Source of the DNA: Metellina segmentata
Lineage: Eukaryota > Arthropoda > Arachnida > Araneae > Tetragnathidae
Length of the DNA: 64,000 bases
Reading direction: 5' to 3'
NCBI GenBank assembly: GCA_947359465.1
Contig: OX375876.1
Coordinates: forward strand, 84,032,359-84,096,358
This document shows positions 28,501 to 37,500 of this stretch, one piece after another. The number at the start of each line of letters is the position of its first letter. Within the stretch, counting starts at the first letter, position 1. Below the pieces are notes generated by a model, which had not been told where the DNA came from, did not search any database, and saw only the letters and a list, made by a program, of their open reading frames with translations. A program made the translations under genes and the position numbers.

Positions 28501-31500
28501 AAATGTTCAATTTGATAGCTCTTATTCTGAACTATCTTTCAACACCGTAATTTCCAGGATAATATCTTTTGAAGTGTCAGAAGAGGTATTCTATCCCATT
28601 CCTCCTGAACAGCTTTCCAGAGTCCTGTAAGGGTCGTGGGACGATGTTTGGATAATGCAGATTTTAAAAGTCCGAAAGCAAAAAAATTCATAGGTGATAC
28701 ATCAGGAGATTTAGTAGGGATATCAGTGAAGGGTATGGCCTAGATGTCAGTCTTTTGTTCCATTTCTTTTAGGAAATTTACAGTGGATTTTGATGTGTGA
28801 CTGCTAGCTTTGTCTTGATGGAGTTCCACAGATTGATGGCACTGTGGGTAAAGCGATGGTATTTCATTCAGAAAAATTGGCGATAAAATATGTTCCTGAT
28901 AGTATTTGGGGCTCATCTTGACATTTTTTTCCACTCTCTTTATTTTTAACTTGCCATTATATGAAAAACCAGCAACAATCATGAATCCCTTAGAAAAACT
29001 TTCTTTCGATTCTGTGAACCATGTACTAAAATTTTTTTCTCCCCTTTTATGATAATAAATGGCTCTTTTTTTGCTGCAATCATTTAAATACACCCATGAT
29101 TCATCTATTGTGACAATTTTTTTCCATTTTTCTTTGGATAAGCGTTTTTCATATAGAATTCAGCAGCGTGTCCTGCGTTTAGCGATATGCTTTGGAGAAA
29201 AAGACGATCCACGTTGAGTTTTTTCGCTTTCTTAAGATTTAAATCAACGTTTATCATTTTGTTTACAGTGGATACCGAGCATTTTAATGATTTTGCAACT
29301 GTCCTTTGACAAGTGGGATTTTCTTTTAACATTAAACAACATACCTTTGCAATAGTTGAAGATGTACGTTTCTTCCTTGGATACCTGTTTGGAATTTTTG
29401 TCCCACTTGAGGCTCCAATTTGACGTTTTTTTCCTTTCTTGTTGACGATATTACCTATCGACGCTTTAGATATCACAAAACCATGACTCTCACATCGTTT
29501 TTGGATAACGGAATATGAATATTTCTCTTCGGAAAGAGCATAAATATAGCCTTCGAACCACTGCTTCATTAAAAACGCCATTTTTAATAAAAACAAACCT
29601 CTCAAGCCGCAGACGATAATTTTGACTTTTAAAAACAAAGTACAACTGCAGTTATTTTTTTTGCAGCTAACGATTTTTTATTACCGCTAACCAAAATCGT
29701 CTAAAAAATGTGCGAACAGCCTCTGTATATACTATATTGTTAAGTACTTTTCACATTCTTTTTACACAGTTAAACAATAGTTTTTTTTTTTTTTTAAATC
29801 ACAAAACAAAGGTTTCTGGACTTTTTAACGGTTAAAATCAACAACCAGAAAATGCAATAATTTAATCTATGTTTGTTTTAATTTATTCCAGAACAAGGAT
29901 TAATTGCTCTGTACTTGAAACTCATAACTAGAGAAATATAAATACATTTCTTACAAGGATAATCCTTTAAAGCTCTTTCAAACAAGGAAGCCAATTTATC
30001 TTTCTGTTCTTGTGTAGTAGCGATTCCTTTTTCATCTGCAAGCCACTCAAGCCATAACTCTAGATTTAAAAATGGAAGCATACATGATGGTGAGAAAGGT
30101 TAAAGATGGAAATGGTGAGCAAGATTCTATAACAAGTAATTCTTAGCATTAAAAGAATAGTGTGGTTTTTAGTATTTAATAAAACTGCTCTACAATTATT
30201 GCAAAATACACTTATTTGCCACAGATAAAAATCATCTCCAAGCATGTAAGCAGTGTGTTTTCTTTCTGTTGATTTAAATAGATAAATTTAGTTTAACTGA
30301 AATGACTAAGACTATAAAAAGCAAAAGAAACAGTTGTTTAACTTCAACTTCAGATTTATCTCTAATATTATAAAAGGAAGTGTTTGTCTGTCTGTTTGTT
30401 TGTTTGTTTTCTGCACGCAAAGTCCTGACGAATCTATGGCACTTACAGTAATGAGATTTGGCACACAAGTAGTTCGAATTTTTTCGGCGAATTTTAAAAT
30501 CCAATCTAGAACATTTTTAAATGAATTTAATGAAGTTTAATTATTACTGTTTTAATTAGAATGCAACTGCATAAAATATCATATTCTAAATTTATTTTTT
30601 ATGTTTCCGTTTTCATTTTGCGCTTAGGAATGATATTCCAGCTCAGACGATAAAAAAACTAATGAAATTTCAACTGGAACTGTGAAGTTCTTTATTCTAT
30701 CTCCTAAACTGATAAAAATAAAAGTAAAAATTTCAACGGATTTGAAATTGGCGGAAAATTTTACATTAGATCAATACCTAAAAATACGATTTTCTTTAAA
30801 TAAATAAATTTTTTTAATTGAATATCTTTTATATTTTTGCAAGAGATTGTGACATCATGTCAACAGCCAGACAATAATTTTACAGAGACAATTTTACAGC
30901 CAGACAATAATCTTTTAACTGGAGTCGCAGTTCATTTCTTATCTCCTAGACCGTTAAAGATAGAGTAAATATTTCAACGGATACGAAATCTGCGAAAAAT
31001 TTCAGTTTAGATTGATACCTAAAAATATGATTTTCTTTAAATAAATAATTTTTAAATTTAATATATCTTCAACGGATTTTAAAACTGCAGAACATTTTAC
31101 ACCAGATTAATACCTTACACCACGGGCACGGGCAACGCCAGGCTAGTCACGCAGCGGCTAGTAGGGAACTAATTTAGAGGAATGATCATAGTAATTGCAG
31201 GTTTCTACAGATGAAGAAATGAATTTCATGTACTGTATTAAAAGAATTTTTAACAAAAATTGATTTTGTTCAGATTAATTTTTTTAATATATTAAACTCT
31301 TAATTCCACACTTAATTCAACATTAAAAAAAAATTTTAATTCATGAATTCATTTATCTATTTGTGCCTAATAAGAGAACTATTGAATAAGATAATCAAAA
31401 TTACATGTTAATCAAAAGTACATGTAGCCAAAACACTTGCAAAATAACATCAGAAGCATAAATTCCTAAAAATAGTTTCTTCTTAAACTTTATTTTAGAA

Positions 31501-34500
31501 CTGAGCAATTTTAGTTCCTCAGGTATAAAATAAATGGGCTAAAATACAAAATATGCTGAGTAAGTATGCAACATATTAAAGATCCCCAAGAAATTTAAAT
31601 TTAAAAAATTAAATATTTAATATTTTCTAAATAGGGTTTTTATGACAATCTAACAACCAGATTCTAATGCTTTCAACTCATCAAAATTTTAAATTCATCT
31701 TTTAGTTGCCTGTGGCAGACTTGTGATGACCACTTTCATCACCCAAATGCAATAAATTTTTAGCATTAAAATTAGAATACAAATAAAATTTTGATCCCAC
31801 ATTTTAATGGAATAAAATGTATTTCATCATTAGTGTTACTTGCTTTTGTTTTTTTTTTTTAATTTTTTATTAAATACACATACCTGGAGTCAGTGGAAAC
31901 AGGGAATTCATTTTCTCTCTAGCAGCACGTAGCTTTTCTAAGTCTCCCAATGAACGACACATCGATATTAATTTGACATGAAGATCATAAGTATATGGAC
32001 TAGAGTCCACCTAAAGAGTAAAAAAGTAATATAATAATTAGCTGTTATGCTATGTAAATATATAACCTTTTATTTTTCTTCTAGAAATTAAGAATACAAA
32101 ATGGTCAAAGGACAATGAAAAATAATTTCCTCATAGCTAATTGATATGCCATCAAACTTTTTGTGTAATGAATTCACAGCTCCTTACAAATCAGCCTAAA
32201 TGAGTATTCATACAAATATTTTGTGATCTGTACAAGAGTGATGTAAAAGAGGAAGATCTTTACAAACTATTGTTGAAATTTCACAAAACCTTCATACACT
32301 AATCAAATATTCAAAAACCTTAAAATTTAAACAATCATGAACACAATGTTTCGAAAATTGTACTACCTGCATTTAAACAATGTAACATGCACAATTAAAC
32401 TAATGATAATTTCATTCACAGCAGAACTCATAATTTCATGTACAACAAAACTCATGAACTGGGTTACACCAGTCTCAATCATATTGGAGTTGAGTCACCA
32501 CAAACCTATACCAGGAATTAATGGTGTATATAGAAAGTGTTTCATGATTTCGGCACATGTACACTGAGGGGCTCAATGATTAGACCCTATGATTTTAATG
32601 AGTTAGTCCTCTAGCTACGATAAATGGTAATTCAACTAAGCAAAATTTCTACAAGGTGTTGGAACTGTTATGCAGAAATATTGTCTTATACTGTGACAAA
32701 GATGCACAGATAATTCATTTTGGATAGTGGCCTTTCTAGGCTTCATATGGATCTTTCCATCTCGATTCATGACAATCAACTGTTACTGTTAGAATCCTTT
32801 TCCCTCCGAAGTTGCACTTTTTACTTCAAATTACAGGGTGAACTGCCATCTCTGGACAATCAAGATACTGTTGCATGTTATAAAAGACTTAGACTTTAGA
32901 CTACATCCAAATATCCTTACCCGCGTCTCAGAGTAGCAGATTTCTCTCGACTTCCTTCCCCTACAGAACTTGTGCAAGAGACGTGAATGACTTTTACAAT
33001 TAACCACCTAGCACGCTTTCCTTTCATATAGCATTTGAAGCGAAAATTGGAGCAATGGTTACAATATTTTTGAATCACCTCTCGGGATTGTTACTTTTAA
33101 TTAAAATTCATTTATAAAAGTCTTACTAAGGTGGTCAAGATTTAAATCACTTGATTTTAATCAAATGATTTTTTTTAAATCATTGATTTAAATCACAACC
33201 AATCTTACATTTTTATACCTAAATAAATACACTCTATAAAAATCACAGATTTCGTCAAATGCTTTAAACTTTCTGCACTCATGGTGATTTCACTACTAAT
33301 GGCTAACTCCCAGTACTGATCAATTTTTGAAAAAATGTTTGGCACTGGGCACTTGCAAATAATCTGAGGTGTCTATCGACTAAGTAATCTGTTGAGTCAA
33401 GGATTCTGCCAAACAGTTAAGTAAAAAACAAGTTGACACCTATTTGAAAGTTTTGACAATGTTCATGTATACTTTTTTAATACTAGGGGGCTCCGCTCGC
33501 TAACCCCAACATCCAATTTAATTATTAACCGATTTCAAAAATAATTGTACCGTAAGAAAGAGTACATTCTGAGGTATACTGCGATATTTTAAAAATTAAA
33601 AAACAATAGTAATAAGTTATAAATACCGCAGCTTTTTAAAAAAGTAACAAAAATGTCCCGATTTTCAAAAAAATGATATAAAGAACCAAATTGAAATTTC
33701 TAAAAAAACTCAAAGAGCTGCAAAAATTTACGTTGAGAGGAATTTTTAAAAAAAACTCACTGCTGAGCACTGAAAATTTGTACATGTTTTGCTTACCTGC
33801 GTTAGAAATTTCGACACTTAATAAACCCTAAACTAATAACCGCATCAGGAAAAAATCTTTGCAATTGTCCAGGGAATACGGTGAAGAACAAACCACGTTA
33901 ATTTCGTTTTTTTTTCTGATCAGTACTTTCTCGGGACACTGACTAAGAATCGAGCTAAACAACGCGATTTTCAATCCTGCGGCGGCTGTAACTTTTTTTT
34001 TAATATAGAGAGATCTTATGAATAATAAAGCATTCATTCATTCAAGTTTGGGAAGCATGGGAAAATATTGTACAAAAAATGTTATGCTCAAAAAGTCTAG
34101 CTATTTATATTGTCCATGACCAGTAGGCCTACTTCTAAATGTCAAGACAGCCAAAGAAAATACAATAAGGCAATGCTAAGTTAAACTGCCACACGCGCCA
34201 CCAGTACCGTTTTTATTTTAATCAGACTATGATTTAGGTCTGTCACTTACACTTACTGATAAATTTGTTAGCGTGATGATGTAATTTACTCAAGAAAAAC
34301 TGTGTAGGACGTCGACTTGAGTTCTAAAGTTAAACAAATGTTTGACCTTTTGCTTTTATTTTGAAAATTCATTTTTTTAATGTATTACCACATAACAAAC
34401 TGATTTTTAATAAAATAAATACTGATTTGCCATGTCACAAATTCTGATTGCTTACTTTAAAAAATATTGGTTCATAAGTTAAAAACACTACTTTTTATAA

Positions 34501-37500
34501 CAAACTAGGGGGCTCCTCCCCTGCTTGCTATCGCTCGTCAACCTACGATGATTGCTGCGCATTTGCGCAATCATATTTAGTTCACTTCGCGAACTATACT
34601 TTTCAACAATGAGGGGGAGGTTATTGCTTCACAATCCATCCCTATTTGGATCGCTGCTGGATTGATCTCAGACCTCTAGTACAACGTTAATTGAAGGTTC
34701 TGTTCCCATTACGATATTTATCGCATGATAAACAGAATATTGCCTACTTTTTTTGTAAGATTAGCGGAACAGTATATAAGCTAAAATCAGTACCTTTAGC
34801 TTTAGAAAACGTTCCAAAAATTCTCAGCTTATACACGGAAGTATAGTGTAAATAAAAACAAAATTTTTTTTAAATGTCAAGAACAAAACATCTCATTTCC
34901 ACATAGAAAAGGAATTTTTTTTAGCATACCATATTGTTAAAATTCAGAGGAAATCTCATCATAGTTTTAAATGTTTTAGCTGATCCGTGTTGTTTGTTGT
35001 AATAGTACTTTTTAATTTTTTCATATTCGACAGTTGCTATGGAAACAGCGGCCAAATTTGCCTGTTCTTCTGAAAACATCGCAAAATTTCTAGCATGTAC
35101 TCTCAAATTTTATGAATTAATTAATTTTAAAATATAACTGTTTATCGTCTGCGCATGAACTAAATTAATTAGCCTGTTGAATCGCAAGACTCACTATCAC
35201 GTGACTCGCTATCTCCAATCACAAAGCGAGTAAACCTGAAAAAAACTGACAATTTTTTTTTAGATAATAGATGGATTTATATATAATTATTACATATAAA
35301 AGCAGTGAATATGGCCTTCAGAAATTTAAATAATTCATATTTAAATTTAAAAAATCTGATTACTTGATTTTTTACACCCTGATAAACATCAACTTAGTTT
35401 CAAATTCATGTATGAAAATAATCATGAATTATTTTATTGAGTATTATATACAAACTTTGCTAAAACATCTGTTTCTTCCCAATGGCTTGTGTGTGTAGTC
35501 AATGCTTAAATTATTAAAGTAAAAACCAATTAAACAAATAAAGGGGTTATGTGACATTTTTGTAGTTTCGAGATACTTGTACTAGATGAGTTGGAAGGAG
35601 TTTGGGGGATTGGTGGTGGTGTAAGTATCCACATAGGGGTTCTTAAACTTATTTTTAGCATGTCTTACCTCACCACGAGGCAACTTCAAAACTGCAATCC
35701 CAAAATATAAACAAATGTCACATATAACCTTTCTTTCACTCATCCCTTCAATTCTTATTAACTAACAGCAAATTTTTGAAAAAGTTACTTAAATCAAGTG
35801 TTAAAGGTTATAGTCCAAATTTGTTCATGCAAAGAATAATACATACGTTTATGCTAGTTATAGATACTAAAATGGGTGCATTGTTGTAAGCAATACAGCC
35901 TTCAAAAAGTTATTTTATTACATTTTTTTGGAAATGTTCTGATTTTAGAGCAAACATATAAAGTCAAAATTACTTTGTGTTCCAATTTCTTATACCATGA
36001 AATGCTTAAAGCATTACGTTGTATGAAAAACCAGCACAAAAAATGCCTTCTAGCAACTTTTTTACACATTCTTTGGCATGACAGACATATCAGCTGTGCA
36101 ACTCTGACTGCCAAAGAGTTTAAACAATTATTGACAGGGCTGTCAGCTCGCAAATGGTGATATATGTATTTATCTAAAAAGGGAACTGTCGAAAACGAAC
36201 TAGTAATTCCACTACTAGTCTATGAGAACGTCTCCGAGAACAACTACAAAACTGTGAATGGCAACGCTGTTGCGTTGTTGGACAAAGATTCGAAAGATAT
36301 AATTATGATGATGGATTGATGTGAGCATATAGGATTCCCTTCTTTTTCTGTTATTTGTACTAAATTTTGTATATACATTAATACTTTTAATTATATTCCA
36401 AGTTAACTTTTAATCGCTGTTCCTGTCTTCTTTGGGTTTTTGTAATATCACGAAGTGGAGTATCTTCAAGTGCAGTGGAAAAAACCAATTCACCACTCAA
36501 CCGGGATTTCGAATTGAGGTAGGACATTTTGATTTATTTTCCTACCAAACACTTATCGTTGTAAGTGACAGGAACCAAATCCAATATAGATTTTGAACAT
36601 TAATACAATCATCATTAGAAAAGAAAAATAAGTCTGCTGTCATCACAGCTGGTCTGCTCCTTAAATAATAAATTAATTTAGTTAATAGTGTGTTAATTCA
36701 GGGCACAAAAGTTCCAATCACCATTGGCAAGCAAAATTTTTACATTGGCAAATAAATATTCTGTCAAATTGTAGATACAATTTTTTTTTTTAAGTTAAGA
36801 GTCTGGACTTAGTGTTTGAAAGAAGGAATTAGAAGTGTTATTGTCAATCTTATAGACATCCATTTTCTATAAGATTACTTGTCTTAAGATTATATGCAAG
36901 TTACAACTTGCAATAAAATAGCCAAAATGTAATGTAAATACACTACCTTGTTGCGAGTAAAAAAAAAATTCGACAAGTGCATTCCGAGCTGAAATTTTGG
37001 TCCCTGTGTCAATTAATAAAATTAATCCTATTAATATATCTGCTACATTACCATTACAATTTAAAAATTTGCAAAGGTGGGGTTAGATTAAGTTTTTTTT
37101 TGACAAAAAAATGCAAATAATCCAAAATCTGGGAAAAGTCAGAAATGGCCTAGTCTTGAGGATTCTGGATTTGGGACTTTGTGTCTGTCACTTCTTATGT
37201 GCTTTATGTCACTTCTGATAGAGAGATTTAATCAGATAGAACCACTCTGAACATTTTTAATATTTATCCCTAAGGTTCCAAAACAGGGCAGGCCCTAACA
37301 CTCTGCACATATGTTATAGATGTTATTTTATAAATTAATTATTTGGGAGGTAAATTTTATCAGGAAATATTACCTTTCCAGTTTGGGCAAGGGATACAGA
37401 CCCATAGAAATTGGTACTCATGTTGTCATGATAACAATTGACCAACAAATATTTTAGTTTTGCTCAATGAAACAGAAGTGTCAATTACTCACAAATTAAT

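Noticed and set aside
35876..36160. Overlapping 94-aa and 83-aa frames in SART3 intron 1
   Set aside because: No family recognised on either strand; insufficient support for a gene.
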